A stretch of DNA of 64,000 nt from Arthrobacter sp. FW306-07-I (GCF_021800405.1 NZ_CP084550.1:3162001-3226000), one strand, 5' to 3'; shown: positions 52,109 to 61,418, counted from the first letter of the stretch. Numbers and translations are program-made. The notes: generated from the sequence alone by a model not told the origin.

Positions 52109-53494
52109 TCAGTTGCTGAGGTAGGCCAGCAGGTCGTGCCGGGTGAGGATGCCCACGGGGGCGCCCACGAACGTGACCATCAGGGTGTCCGAGTCCGAGA
52201 GCAGTTCCCTGGCGGCGGAGATGGTTTCCAGCGATCCGATGACGGGCAGCTTGGGGCCCATATGCTCGGAAATCTTGTCCGTGAGCTTGGCTTCGCCGCG
52301 GAACAGCTTGGCGGTGAGGGTGCGCTCGTCCACGGCGCCCAGGACCTCGCCCATGACCACGGGCGGTTCCTGCGACAGGACCGGGATGTGGCTGACGCCA
52401 AACTCGTTCATGATGTTGATGACATCGCGGACGGACTCGTTGGGGTGGATGTGCACCAGGTCCGGCAGCTCGCCGTTCTTGGACTTGATGACCTCCCCCA
52501 CGGAGGTTTCCTCACCGCCGGAGAGGAACCCGTAGGAACGCATCCACTGGTCGTTGAAGATCTTGGCCAGGTAGCCGCGGCCCGAGTCGGGAAGGATGAC
52601 CACGACGACGGCACTTTCCGGCAGGTCCCGGGCCGCCTGCAGCGCGGCTACTACCGCCATGCCCGAGGAACCGCCCACCAGCAGCCCCTCTTCCCGGGCC
52701 AGGCGGCGGGTCATGGCGAAGGAGTCGGCGTCGGTGACCGCGATGACGTTGTCCGGGATTGTCTTGTCGTAGTTCGCCGGCCACATGTCCTCGCCGACGC
52801 CCTCAACAAAGTACGGGCGCCCGGTTCCTCCTGAGTAGACCGACCCCGCGGGGTCCGCGCCGATGATCCGGACCAGTCCGCCGTCGGATTCCGGCCTGTC
52901 AGCCGAAACCTCTTTAAGGTAGCGGCCGGTGCCGGTGATGGTGCCGCCTGTGCCGGCGCCAATAACGACGTGGGTGACCTTGCCGTCGGTGTCCCGCCAG
53001 ATCTCCGGGCCCGTGGTCTTGTAGTGGCTGCCCGGTGCGGCGGGGTTGGAGAACTGGTCCGGCTTGAAGGCGCCCGGGGTCTCGCGGGTGATCCGGTCCG
53101 AGACGCCGTAGTAGCTTTGCGGGCTGTCCGGCGGCACCGAGGTGGGCGTGACCACCACTTCGGCGCCGTAGGCCTGCAGCACGGCACGCTTGTCCTCGCC
53201 CACCTTGTCCGGCACCACGAAGACGCACTTGTAGCCCTTTTGCTGTGCCACCAGGGCCAGGCCTACGCCGGTGTTGCCGGACGTGGGCTCCACGATGGTG
53301 CCGCCGGGCTTCAGCTTGCCCTCGCGTTCGGCGTCCTCGATCATCTGGGCTGCGATGCGGTCCTTGATGGAGCCGCCGGGATTCAGGTACTCCAGCTTGA
53401 CCAGGACGGTGGCTTTGATGCCCTCAGTCACATGGTTGAGTTTGATGAGCGGGGTATTGCCGATGAGGTCCAGGATGGACTGGGCGTACTTCAT
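52109..53494 (-). CDS. cbs: Cystathionine beta-synthase with C-terminal CBS domains
   Basis: The start is ATG 53494, giving 461 residues. The PLP domain has GNTPLIKLNHV, LEYLNPGGSIKDRIAAQMIE (PLP Lys) and EPTSGNTGVGLALVAQQKGY. The C-terminal 120 residues hold two CBS motifs (SVRDVINIMNEFGVSHIPVL and ISAARELLSDSDTLMVTFVG-APVGILTRHDLLAYL). The enzyme condenses serine and homocysteine to cystathionine. With the downstream metB it forms a reverse transsulfuration pair feeding cysteine to mycothiol. Confidence 0.93.
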   Translation of the reverse strand: MKYAQSILDLIGNTPLIKLNHVTEGIKATVLVKLEYLNPGGSIKDRIAAQMIEDAEREGKLKPGGTIVEPTSGNTGVGLALVAQQKGYKCVFVVPDKVGEDKRAVLQAYGAEVVVTPTSVPPDSPQSYYGVSDRITRETPGAFKPDQFSNPAAPGSHYKTTGPEIWRDTDGKVTHVVIGAGTGGTITGTGRYLKEVSADRPESDGGLVRIIGADPAGSVYSGGTGRPYFVEGVGEDMWPANYDKTIPDNVIAVTDADSFAMTRRLAREEGLLVGGSSGMAVVAALQAARDLPESAVVVVILPDSGRGYLAKIFNDQWMRSYGFLSGGEETSVGEVIKSKNGELPDLVHIHPNESVRDVINIMNEFGVSHIPVLSQEPPVVMGEVLGAVDERTLTAKLFRGEAKLTDKISEHMGPKLPVIGSLETISAARELLSDSDTLMVTFVGAPVGILTRHDLLAYLSN

Positions 53495-53553
53495 AGGTAC
53501 AAAGCTACCGCTTCCTGTGCGCCGTTCCCTGCCCGGGGTGCAAGGATAGGCCG

Positions 53554-54741
53554 GTGAAGCAGTTCGCATGGCTCAAAGCTGCCCGGAGCTACCTGCTGCC
53601 CGGCGCCATCCTGGCAGCAGGCCTGGCCAGCCTGGCACTTGGCGTACTCCCCCTGCCCGCATTCGGGGAGCTGGCTGCCCGAACCATTCCCATCCTGGCC
53701 TTCGTACTGGCGATGTCCCTGGTCACCGACCTGGTGGACGAGGCAGGACTGTTCCGGGTGGTGACGGACCGGCTGGCCGCCCTGGGCCGGGGGCGGGTCT
53801 TCCTGCTGTGGCTCCTTGTGGTGGGGGTGGCCACGGTGTCCACCGTGTTCCTGTCCCTGGATACCACCGCCGTGCTGGTGACGCCCGTGGTGGTCCTGCT
53901 GGCGGTCCATGCGCGCATCCCGCCGCTGCCGTTCGCGCTGACCAGCATCTGGCTGGCCAATACCGCTTCCCTGCTGCTGCCGGTCTCCAACCTGACCAAC
54001 CTCCTGGCCCAGGACCGGCTGGGGCTAAGCCCGTGGCGCTTCGCGGGACTGGTCTGGGCTCCTTCGCTAGTTGGCCTGCTGGTCCCGCTGGTCCTGCTGT
54101 GGCTGGCTTTCCGCCGCGATTTGCGCGGAACCTACGGGCCGCAGCCTGAGCACCCTGTTCGCGACCCCACCGTGCTGAAGGCGGCCGCCATTACGCTCCT
54201 GGTCCTGCTGCCCGCGTTGGTCTCCGGGTTGCCGGTCCAGTACCCGGCGCTCGCCGCGGCCGCCGTCCTGCTGGTGGTCTTCCTGCGTCGCAGGCCCTCC
54301 GTGCTGCGGTGGTCCATGGTTCCCTGGCGGCCGCTGATGCTGACGGTGGGTCTGTTCATGCTGATGGAGACCCTGCATTCGCACGGCCTCACCACCCTGC
54401 TGGCCGGTGTCGCGGGGTCCGGGGACACACTGCCCGCACTGCTGCAGCTGGCCGGAGTGGGGGCCGGCGCGGCCAACGCCGCCAACAACCTTCCCGCCTA
54501 CCTGGCGCTGGAACCCGTGGCGGGCTCGCCGGCCAGGCTGGCCGCCCTGCTGATTGGCGTGAACCTGGGCCCGCTGGTGACCCCATGGGCCTCGCTGGCA
54601 ACGCTCCTGTGGCATGAGCGGCTACGCGTCCTGAACGTACCTATCAGGTGGGGCGGGTTCGCCGCCGCGGGCCTGGTGGCCGTTGCGGCGACCGTGCCGC
54701 TGGCCGTGCTGGCGCTGTGGCTGGTCAGCGGTATGGCCTAA
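53554..54741 (+). CDS. ArsB/NhaD-type ion transporter (SLC13-like)
   Basis: The start is GTG, and the 395-residue protein has about 11 hydrophobic segments. The repeated inner motifs resemble ArsB/IT-superfamily carriers: FLSLDTTAVLVTPVVVLLAV near residue 95, LANTASLLLPVSNLTNLLAQ near 135 and GAANAANNLPAYLALEPVAG near 310 (N-N-L/P pattern). It may export arsenite or exchange Na+/H+. No ars genes are nearby, so the ion is unknown. It is divergent from cbs. Confidence 0.78.
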   Translation: MKQFAWLKAARSYLLPGAILAAGLASLALGVLPLPAFGELAARTIPILAFVLAMSLVTDLVDEAGLFRVVTDRLAALGRGRVFLLWLLVVGVATVSTVFLSLDTTAVLVTPVVVLLAVHARIPPLPFALTSIWLANTASLLLPVSNLTNLLAQDRLGLSPWRFAGLVWAPSLVGLLVPLVLLWLAFRRDLRGTYGPQPEHPVRDPTVLKAAAITLLVLLPALVSGLPVQYPALAAAAVLLVVFLRRRPSVLRWSMVPWRPLMLTVGLFMLMETLHSHGLTTLLAGVAGSGDTLPALLQLAGVGAGAANAANNLPAYLALEPVAGSPARLAALLIGVNLGPLVTPWASLATLLWHERLRVLNVPIRWGGFAAAGLVAVAATVPLAVLALWLVSGMA

Positions 54742-54752
54742 GGCCGGCGGGA

Positions 54753-55157
54753 TCAGCTGCCTGTGCCCCGGTCTCCGCCGGGAAGGTTCTCCCACAGGCC
54801 AATGACGTTGCCCTCGGGGTCCTTGAAGTACGCGGTGTAGCCCATTCCGGGAATCTCGTTCTTGGGCATGACCACCGAGCCGCCCAGCTGCTCCACGCTC
54901 TTGAGGGTGGCGTTGATGTCCGGAACGTCGACGGTGATGACCGGGGTGGTGATTTGGCCATCCCTGGCCATCATTCCCCCGTTGATGGCGCCCGCGGCCG
55001 CCGGCTGGCCGTCGTCGTCCATGTCCGTGGTGATGACCATGCTGTAGTCCATCCCCGGCACCGCTTCGATCCGCCAGCCCAGTGCCTCCTGGTAGAACTT
55101 CCTGGCCCGCTTCTGGTCGTCCGCGGGGATCTCGAAATGCACTACTCCGCCCATCAT
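54753..55157 (-). CDS. VOC-family (glyoxalase-like) protein
   Basis: The protein is 134 residues from the first of two adjacent ATGs; GGAGGG upstream suits the second (55154) better. It has the VOC halves VVHFEIPADDQKRARKFYQE-ALGW and VDVPDINATLKSVEQLGGSV, ending AYFKDPEGNVIGLWENLPGG, the usual metal-ligand Glu region. A His in the first strand (VHFE) and Glu near the end could bind metal. Substrate is unknown. Confidence 0.85.
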   Translation of the reverse strand: MMGGVVHFEIPADDQKRARKFYQEALGWRIEAVPGMDYSMVITTDMDDDGQPAAAGAINGGMMARDGQITTPVITVDVPDINATLKSVEQLGGSVVMPKNEIPGMGYTAYFKDPEGNVIGLWENLPGGDRGTGS

Positions 55158-55292
55158 TGCCCTCCGTGTTTTGTTATTCGCGGCCATCTGCCGGTCGCCC
55201 GGGTACCACGCGGTGATCGTAATCCGGGCCCGGAAAGCGCAGAAGGGCCGATGGTCCCGCCGCTGTCGGTGGTCCGTGGGACGATGGAAGGC

Positions 55293-56279
55293 ATGACGAT
55301 CGCAGACGCACCTCCCCGGCTGGCGGCCGCGGCGGACGTCTCCCTGCGGTGGTGTCCGGAAGCTCCCTACAGTCTTTCCCGCACCCTTGCGCCGCTCCTG
55401 CGTGGCAACAGTGATCCTTCGTTCTGCGTCCAGGGGGATGTCATCTGGAACGCATTTACGACGCCGGCCGGCCCGGCCACCATGCGGCTCGCCCCGGCGG
55501 GCGGCGGCGAAGCAGGCGGACCGTTGGTGGACATCCAGGCGTGGGGGCCGGGCGCCGCAGCCGCCGTGCAGGCGGCACCCCGGCTTCTGGGGGCGGACGA
55601 CGACTGGCGGAGTTTCGACGACCCCGACTTCCACGCCACTCTGCCCCACACTGTCCGGGAGGCGCGGCGGCGCAGCCTGTCGGTCCGGCTGCCATCCAGC
55701 GGCCGCATGGTGGACCAGCTGGTGCCGATCATCCTGGAACAGAAGGTGACGGTGATCGAGGCGCGGCGCGCCTACCGCTACCTGGTGCACCGCTATGGAA
55801 CGCCTGCTCCCCCGGCAGGATCATCCACCCCGGCGGGCCTCGTCGTGCCGCCAACCGCCGCGCAGTGGCTGCAGATTCCCAGCTGGGAGTGGCACAAGGC
55901 GGGCGTAGGACCCCAGCGCTCCGCCACGGTCATGCGGGCTTTGCGTTCCGCCGTCGCGCTTGAACGCCTTGCGGTATTGCCGGCACTTGAGGCAGCGGAG
56001 AAGATGCAGGTGATCCCCGGCATCGGGGTGTGGACTGCGGCCGAGGTGGTGCAGCGCACCCATGGTTGCCCTGACTCGATTTCGGTGGGCGATTACCACC
56101 TGGCGTCCTACGTGGGGGCGGCACTGACCGGACGCCGGACGGACGACGCCGGGATGCTCCGGCTGCTGGAGCCCTGGCGGGGACACCGCCAGCGCGTGGT
56201 CCGGATGATCCAAAGCACCGGCTTCCGCAAACCCACCTTCGGCCCGCGCATGACCATCCAGGACCACCGCGGGCACTGA
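55293..56279 (+). CDS. DNA-3-methyladenine glycosylase II-like protein (HhH-GPD, AlkA-like)
   Basis: The 328-residue protein has an N-terminal TBP-like part and a C-terminal HhH-GPD fold: MQVIPGIGVWTAAEVVQRTH (helix-hairpin-helix) near residue 232 and SISVGDYHLASYVGAALTGR, whose Asp in GDYHL fits the catalytic Asp. AlkA-type enzymes remove alkylated bases. An alternative start lies three codons upstream (55284); neither has a strong ribosome binding site. Confidence 0.85.
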   Translation: MTIADAPPRLAAAADVSLRWCPEAPYSLSRTLAPLLRGNSDPSFCVQGDVIWNAFTTPAGPATMRLAPAGGGEAGGPLVDIQAWGPGAAAAVQAAPRLLGADDDWRSFDDPDFHATLPHTVREARRRSLSVRLPSSGRMVDQLVPIILEQKVTVIEARRAYRYLVHRYGTPAPPAGSSTPAGLVVPPTAAQWLQIPSWEWHKAGVGPQRSATVMRALRSAVALERLAVLPALEAAEKMQVIPGIGVWTAAEVVQRTHGCPDSISVGDYHLASYVGAALTGRRTDDAGMLRLLEPWRGHRQRVVRMIQSTGFRKPTFGPRMTIQDHRGH

Positions 56280-56443
56280 CCCGTGGGCCTGATGTGCGTG
56301 CGCACCGCAGGCCCTCTTTCCAGCGGCGTTCCTTTCCGCGGCCCCACTTTTCAACCTGGGCGCTTGATCCACGGGGCAATGGGTACGGCCATGGGTGAAG
56401 GCCGCCCGCGAGGCGGAATGCTGAACAGGACGGAAGAGACCCC

Positions 56444-57067
56444 ATGAGCACCAACCCAGTCAGCACGAACCGGGCCAGCAGCGGGCGGCAAGCCGCCGAC
56501 CCCGCAGCCCTGGACCCCGACGCACAGGATCCCACCGCCGATGACCCGAACGCTGATGATCCCACCGTCGCGGACCCGATGGGGGACGAGAAGGTACGGC
56601 TTCAGCTGGCTATTTTTGAGGTCACCCGGGACGCCGATGGCAGGGGCCTCGACGAGATCCAGGAGATGCTGCGTGCTGCCTTCGCACGGCACGGCGTCGA
56701 AACGCCGCCGGGCACCTGGCTGGAATCGGTGGCATCCTCCGCGTTCTACGGTGAGCCGTACATCGTGAACCTTCCTGCCGCGGTAGTCGCGGACACGATC
56801 GTGCCCGCTCCGAACCAGGAGGTCCGGGACCGGCTGGCCGCCCAGCGGGAGCTCCAGCAGGAGAAGCTACCGGCCGGCATCTTCCCCTCCCAGGACGACT
56901 GGAACATCCCCCGCAGCGAGACGACCGGCGGCAGCACCCGCACGCTGTCGCTGCCGCAGTGGGAAAGCGGGGCGGTCCTGGCCCTGACGGCGCTGGCAGC
57001 AGTGGCTATTGCGGCCGTCGTGGCCGTCCGCGCGGGAACCAGCCGCCGGCGCCGCGTCAACGCCTAG
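56444..57067 (+). CDS. Hypothetical protein with Asp/Pro-rich N-terminus and C-terminal membrane helix
   Basis: This 207-residue protein begins with about 45 disordered residues made of ADP/DDP-type repeats (DPDAQDPTADDPNADDPTVA). A compact middle (ELAIFEVTRD-like, LDEIQEMLRAAFARHGVETP, PGTWLESVASSAFYGEPYIV) is followed by one helix near the end (GAVLALTALAAVAIAAVVAV) and a basic tail. This predicts a tail-anchored or outward-facing protein. No family is recognised. It overlaps the 3' end of the leftward acyl-CoA synthetase gene by 4 bases. Confidence 0.6.
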   Translation: MSTNPVSTNRASSGRQAADPAALDPDAQDPTADDPNADDPTVADPMGDEKVRLQLAIFEVTRDADGRGLDEIQEMLRAAFARHGVETPPGTWLESVASSAFYGEPYIVNLPAAVVADTIVPAPNQEVRDRLAAQRELQQEKLPAGIFPSQDDWNIPRSETTGGSTRTLSLPQWESGAVLALTALAAVAIAAVVAVRAGTSRRRRVNA

Positions 57068-58740
57068 AGGCCCAGCCGGGCCACGGCCTCCTCGCGCATC
57101 TGGACCTTGCGGATCTTCCCCGAGACCGTCATCGGGAAGCTCTCGCGGACTTCCACGTACCGGGGGATCTTGTAGTGGGCCAGCCGGCCGCGGCAAAACT
57201 CGGCAAGGGACTCAGCGGTCAGCGGGCCGGCGCCGGGCTTGAGGATGACGCAGGCCATCAGTTCCTCGCCGTACCGCGGATCCGGGACCCCGATCACCTG
57301 CACGTCCTGGATGTCGGGGTGGGTGTACAGGAACTCCTCGATCTCCCGGGGATAGATGTTCTCGCCGCCCCTGATGACCATGTCCTTGATCCGGCCTTCC
57401 ACCACCACGTACCCGTCGTCGTCCATGCGGGCCAGGTCGCCGGTGTGCATCCAGCCGTCGGAGTCAATCGCCTCGGCCGTCTTCTCCGGCTGGTTCCAGT
57501 AACCCGCCATGACGGCATAGCCGCGGGTGCAGAGTTCCCCGATCTGCCCGCGTTCCAGCTCCTCGCCGGTGGCAGGGTCCACGATCCGGCTTTCCAGCTG
57601 CGGCATGGTCCGGCCCACCGTCTCGGTGCGCTGCTGGAGAGTGTCCCCCTTGCGGGTCATGGTGGACACCGGCGAGGTCTCGGTCATGCCGTAGCAAATG
57701 GCAACGTCCACCATGTTCATCTCCGAAATGACCCGGTTCATCACCTCAATGGGGCACAGCGAGCCCGCCATCACGCCCGTGCGCAGCGTCGAGAGGTCGT
57801 AGGACCCGAAGTCGGGCAGGGCCAGCTCGGCGATGAACATGGTGGGCACGCCATACAGCGCCGTGCCCGCAAAATCCTGGACGGCCTCGAGTGCCGCGGC
57901 GGGCGAGAAGCCGCGCCCCGGGATGATCGTGGCGGCACCGTGGCTGAGCGCGTTGAGGTTGCCGATCACCATCCCGAAGCAGTGGTAGAACGGCACGGGG
58001 ATGACCACCCGGTCACGTTCCGTATAGCCCAGCAGCTCGCCGATGGCGAAGCCGTTGTTCAGGATGTTGTGGTGCGTCAGCGTGGCGCCTTTGGGGAATC
58101 CGGTGGTGCCGGAGGTGTACTGCAGGTTGATGGGGTCGTGCGGAGAAAGTTCGGCCATGCGGGCCTTTAGTACCGGATGTGCGACGCCGTCCGCCCGGGT
58201 GAGCAGTTCGGCGTACGTGAGTTCGGCATCGCTTTGGGGGCTGCCGGCCTTGAGGGGGTCCAGGCCGTGGTCCGGGAGGAAGACGAGCTCCCGCAGGTCC
58301 GGGCAGGTCAGGAGGGCCTGGCGCGCCATGGCCACGTAGTCGCTGTTGTTGTCCGACGGCGCCGTGACCAGCATTCGCATGCCGTTCTGCTTGACCACGA
58401 ACTCGAGTTCATGGCTGCGGTACGCCGGGTTGACGTTGACCAGGATGGCGCCGACTTTGGCGGTGGCGTACTGCAGCAGGGTCCACTCGGCGCAGTTGGG
58501 GCTCCAGATGCCCACCCTCTCCCCCTTGGCGACGCCCAAGGCGAGGAGCGCGCGTGCCAGCCGGTCGACGTCGTCGTTCATCTTGGTGTAGCTCCAGCGG
58601 CGGGCGTCACCGCCCGGCACCGGGGCGGCCTCGATCAGGGCGTCATGGAGCGGAAACCGTGCCACCACCCGCTCGAAGTTGGCGCCGATGGTTTCCTCCA
58701 GGAGCGGGACGTCAGTGTCCCCGGCTGTGTAAGCACGCAT
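57064..58740 (-). CDS. AMP-dependent acyl-CoA synthetase
   Basis: The 558-residue adenylating enzyme has the P-loop-like motif LQYTSGTTGFPKGATLTHHN near residue 200, CYGMTETSPVSTM near 345, GWMHTGDLARMDDDGYVVVE near 425 and GGENIYPREIEEFLYTHPDI, with the catalytic Lys near the C-terminus (SGKIRKVQMR). It resembles medium/long-chain fatty acyl-CoA synthetases (FadD-like). It activates a carboxylic acid through an acyl-AMP. The specific acid is unknown. Confidence 0.92.
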   Translation of the reverse strand: MRAYTAGDTDVPLLEETIGANFERVVARFPLHDALIEAAPVPGGDARRWSYTKMNDDVDRLARALLALGVAKGERVGIWSPNCAEWTLLQYATAKVGAILVNVNPAYRSHELEFVVKQNGMRMLVTAPSDNNSDYVAMARQALLTCPDLRELVFLPDHGLDPLKAGSPQSDAELTYAELLTRADGVAHPVLKARMAELSPHDPINLQYTSGTTGFPKGATLTHHNILNNGFAIGELLGYTERDRVVIPVPFYHCFGMVIGNLNALSHGAATIIPGRGFSPAAALEAVQDFAGTALYGVPTMFIAELALPDFGSYDLSTLRTGVMAGSLCPIEVMNRVISEMNMVDVAICYGMTETSPVSTMTRKGDTLQQRTETVGRTMPQLESRIVDPATGEELERGQIGELCTRGYAVMAGYWNQPEKTAEAIDSDGWMHTGDLARMDDDGYVVVEGRIKDMVIRGGENIYPREIEEFLYTHPDIQDVQVIGVPDPRYGEELMACVILKPGAGPLTAESLAEFCRGRLAHYKIPRYVEVRESFPMTVSGKIRKVQMREEAVARLGL

Positions 58741-58843
58741 GAAGGCACGCTACCAACAGGATCACGGCAGGAGAAGGACGACAGGCGGGGAAACGGACGC
58801 AACAGAACCGGAGGTATCAGCAGGGCCCGGTATTGTGAAAACC

Positions 58844-59122
58844 ATGAGTGCACCCATTGATCTGATAGCAACGTTCATCCCCAACGAGGGCGAGTTCCAC
58901 CGCGTCAAACTGGCCCTGGATATCGCGATCGATGAGGTGGTGAAGGAGCCCGGCTGCATCCGTTACGAGCTGACCGAGGCCACGGAGGAAAAGCTGGTTT
59001 TGACCGAGCAGTGGGCGTCCGAGGAAGATCTGGACAAGCACTCCAAGGGCACCGCCGTGCAGGACCTGAACGAGTCGCTGAGCGCACTGCTGGCCGAGCC
59101 GGTCAAGGTGGAACGCGTCTAG
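58844..59122 (+). CDS. Antibiotic biosynthesis monooxygenase (ABM)-like protein
   Basis: This 92-residue dimeric ferredoxin-like protein has IDLIATFIPNEGEFHRVKLA, EPGCIRYELTEATEEKLVLT and EQWASEEDLDKHSKGTAVQD, the ABM pattern including the conserved His. ABM proteins include quinone and heme-degrading monooxygenases. It is divergent from the acyl-CoA synthetase and convergent with the thioredoxin gene, with a shared terminator. Confidence 0.82.
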   Translation: MSAPIDLIATFIPNEGEFHRVKLALDIAIDEVVKEPGCIRYELTEATEEKLVLTEQWASEEDLDKHSKGTAVQDLNESLSALLAEPVKVERV

Positions 59123-59141
59123 CGCAGCGCCTTAAACACAG

Positions 59142-59173
59142 AATGCGGGACCTCCAAAGGGGGGTCCCGCATT
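59142..59173. terminator. Bidirectional terminator between ABM and thioredoxin genes
   Basis: AATGCGGGACC (59142-59152) and GGTCCCGCATT (59163-59173) are perfect 11-base arms around a 10-base loop, followed rightward by TGATTT. It lies between two convergent genes. Confidence 0.7.
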
Positions 59174-59189
59174 TGATTTAAGACAAGTC

Positions 59190-59627
59190 TTAGAAGTCGG
59201 GGATCTGCGTGCCGTCCTGGGTGCCGCCCTGGGATCCGGCGGGCTTGCTTGCCGCCGCTTCCGCTTCCTCCCGCTGCTTGGCCACATGGGCGTGGACTTC
59301 TTCCATGTCCAACGCCTTCACGGCGTCCACCACCTGTTCCAGCTGCTGGGCGTTCAGGGCGCCGGGCTGCGAGAACACCAGCACCTTTTCGCGGAAGGCC
59401 ATCAACGTGGGGATGGAGGTAATGCCCGCCTCCGCGGCGAGCTGCTGCTCAGCTTCGGTGTCCACCTTGGTGAAGAGGACGTCCGGGTGCTTTTCCGAGA
59501 CCGCGGAATACGTGGGGCCGAACTGCTTGCAGGGACCGCACCATTCTGCCCAGAAATCGACCAGGACAATGTCGTTGCCTTCGATCGTGGATGCGAACTT
59601 TTCACCTGTGATGTCAAGGGTAGCCAT
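59190..59627 (-). CDS. trxA: Thioredoxin with C-terminal extension
   Basis: The start is the ATG at 59627 (MATLDITGEKF), giving 145 residues. The fold is standard: VLVDFWAEWCGPCKQFGPTY near residue 24 with the WCGPC redox pair, the cis-Pro in TSIPTLMAFREKVL near 75 and a final helix. A tail of about 35 residues (Glu/Ala-rich then Gly/Gln/Asp) is not part of the fold. It reduces protein disulfides in the cytoplasm. Confidence 0.92.
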   Translation of the reverse strand: MATLDITGEKFASTIEGNDIVLVDFWAEWCGPCKQFGPTYSAVSEKHPDVLFTKVDTEAEQQLAAEAGITSIPTLMAFREKVLVFSQPGALNAQQLEQVVDAVKALDMEEVHAHVAKQREEAEAAASKPAGSQGGTQDGTQIPDF

Positions 59628-59720
59628 GTGTCCACGGTACGCGCCCGGCCCCTCCCTGTCGCGCCTGTTCGCTCCCCGCGTCATTGGGAATAGCAGGAAG
59701 GACGACGCCGGCACCCGGCT

Positions 59721-60275
59721 TTAAGCGTCGGCATTCCAGAGATGCGGGGCCGGTGTGCGGCTGCCGGGGAGGGCGCTGGCGGCACGCCATTCGTGGATCC
59801 ACTCGGGGAGCATGAGGTCCGCCGGCGGGGCGCCGAATTCCGCGAGGATTTCCTCCTGTCTGACCGGACCGGTCTTGGTGACCAGCCGGGTGGCGATGTA
59901 GGCGCGGGCGTAAATCTCGCCGTCGGCCACCATGCGCTGCTCGAAGAAGATCGCTTTGGTGTCCAGCCCGATGATGCGGGTCTCGATGGTGTAGTCCTGC
60001 CACAGCTGCAGCGATTTGCGGAAGGAGATGGTCTCGGCCGACACCACCGGGCTCCAGCCCCGGCGGCGCATCCGCTGCCAGATGCCGCTGCGGACCATCA
60101 GGTCGAACCGGCCCAGGTCCATGAGGGACAGGTACATGCCGTTGTTCACGTGCATGGCGATGTCGATGTCCGTGGGCAGGACGCGCAGGGGCAGGGAGGA
60201 CGCCTCCCACACCGTGAGGGGCGGGCGACGCTTCGACCGGAAGAGCAGGAGCAAGGTTCTCAGAAGCAGGTGCAT
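59721..60275 (-). CDS. Acyl-CoA thioesterase-like (4HBT hot-dog) protein
   Basis: The 184-residue protein opens with a hydrophobic/basic segment (LLLRTLLLLFRSKRRPPL) and then a hot-dog domain: LPTDIDIAMHVNNGMYLSLM (catalytic Asp/His region, D-x-x-x-H-V-N-N) and SAETISFRKSLQLWQDYTIE. It resembles 4HBT thioesterases of the THEM6 type. The N-terminus may associate with the membrane. Substrate unknown. Confidence 0.85.
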   Translation of the reverse strand: MHLLLRTLLLLFRSKRRPPLTVWEASSLPLRVLPTDIDIAMHVNNGMYLSLMDLGRFDLMVRSGIWQRMRRRGWSPVVSAETISFRKSLQLWQDYTIETRIIGLDTKAIFFEQRMVADGEIYARAYIATRLVTKTGPVRQEEILAEFGAPPADLMLPEWIHEWRAASALPGSRTPAPHLWNADA

Positions 60276-60347
60276 GGACCAATGCTACCCGCGAGTAACA
60301 TTGTGCAGGCTGCTGACCGGCGTGCCCACCGCCGTAGGATTTCCTGC

Positions 60348-61081
60348 ATGACGCAGCAACGTTAGCGGGACTTGGCGGAGTGGCCCCTGATGGCTACCGC
60401 GCTTGTCTTCCTGGGCGCCTACGCCTGGCAGGTGATCGGCCGGGTTGAAGGCAGCTGGGCCGACTGGCTCGAGGCCGTCATGTGGGTGACGTGGTGCGTC
60501 TTTGTCCTGGACTATGCGGCAAACCTGTGGCTGGCGGAAAAGCGCCGGCAGTGGTTCATCCGAAACCTGCATGAGCTGGTGATCGTGGCCCTGCCGTTCT
60601 TCCGGCCCCTGCGGCTGCTGCGGCTGGTGACACTGCTGTCCGTACTGCACCGGACGGTGGGCGAGACCCTGCGCGGCCGGGTAGTGACGTACGTGGCGGC
60701 GTCTGCTGCACTGCTGGTCTTCGTGGGAGCGCTGGCCGTGCTGGATGTGGAGCAGTGGGCGCCGGAGGCCAAGATCACCACGTTTGGCGATGCCCTCTGG
60801 TGGGCCACCGCCACCATCACCACCGTGGGCTACGGGGACATGTATCCGGTGACGCCCATCGGCCGCTTGGTGGCCACGGCGCTGATGATGAGGGGATCGC
60901 CGTGCTGGGTGTAGTTACCGCCTCCATCGCGTCCTGGCTGGTCCAACGCGTTGAGGACACCGCTGAATCGGTGGCCGAGGCGGTGGAGGAACCGGTCCGG
61001 GTTGAGGTGGCGGAACTGGTGGCGGAGATCGCACTGTTGCGGCAGGAAGTCGCTGAACTGCGGGAACACCGCCCGCTGTAA
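60348..61081 (+). pseudogene. Potassium channel protein, broken by an early TAG and a 1-base deletion
   Basis: The frame from ATG 60348 reads MTQQR, then TAG (60363-60365), then RDLAEWPLMATALVFLGAYA; a TTG at 60372 could restart it. The channel has membrane segments, an FRPLRLLRLVTLLSVLHR S4-like linker and the selectivity filter TTVGYGDMYP near residue 160. At 60891-60895 one base is missing: the frame passes into MMRGSPCWV-stop at 60914, while the other frame resumes GIAVLGVVTASIASWLVQRV and continues to 61081 with a coiled-coil tail (EEPVRVEVAELVAEIALLRQ). The conserved downstream frame shows a recent break or sequencing error. Confidence 0.8.
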
Positions 61082-61418
61082 CGGCAAGTACCGGGCCGTC
61101 GCTGCTTGAGTAGCGGGCCCCGGGCAGGCGAGTACCGGGCCGGAAAAGTCGGGTAAGTCCTACTGGTGCCCGCCCCTTGGCACGATTCCTAGACTCGGGG
61201 TTCCTAGGACCAACACGCACTGGCAGGTCCCCCGGGTGGCTTCCGGGAGACCTTCCTTCACGCGGAGCTCTGCATTTTCTGGGTGTGCGGATGCCTCCAA
61301 TCTGTACCGCCACCGGTTCCGTCGTTTGCCGGGGCCCGGCGGTGCAATCACATCTCGCTCCGTCCAGTCCCGGCGTGCCTCGCATGCCCGGGCAGGACCG
61401 ACACCTGATGGGCAACCC
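61082..61418 (+). promoter_or_regulatory. 337-base leader region upstream of the LysM gene
   Basis: No gene is seen. A small hairpin (CCTAG/CTAGG near 61189-61208) and several GC hairpins are present. LysM and resuscitation factor genes in actinobacteria are often under a c-di-AMP riboswitch; I looked for its conserved blocks here and did not find them. Confidence 0.35.

Noticed and set aside
54753..55790. A 345-codon version of the VOC gene starting at 55790
   Set aside because: The extra 210 residues overlap the AlkA-like gene on the other strand and have no similarity; the GGAGGG-ATG at 55154-55157 is a clear start.
61082..61418. c-di-AMP (ydaO) riboswitch ahead of the LysM gene
   Set aside because: The conserved blocks of that riboswitch could not be found by eye; only small GC hairpins are present.
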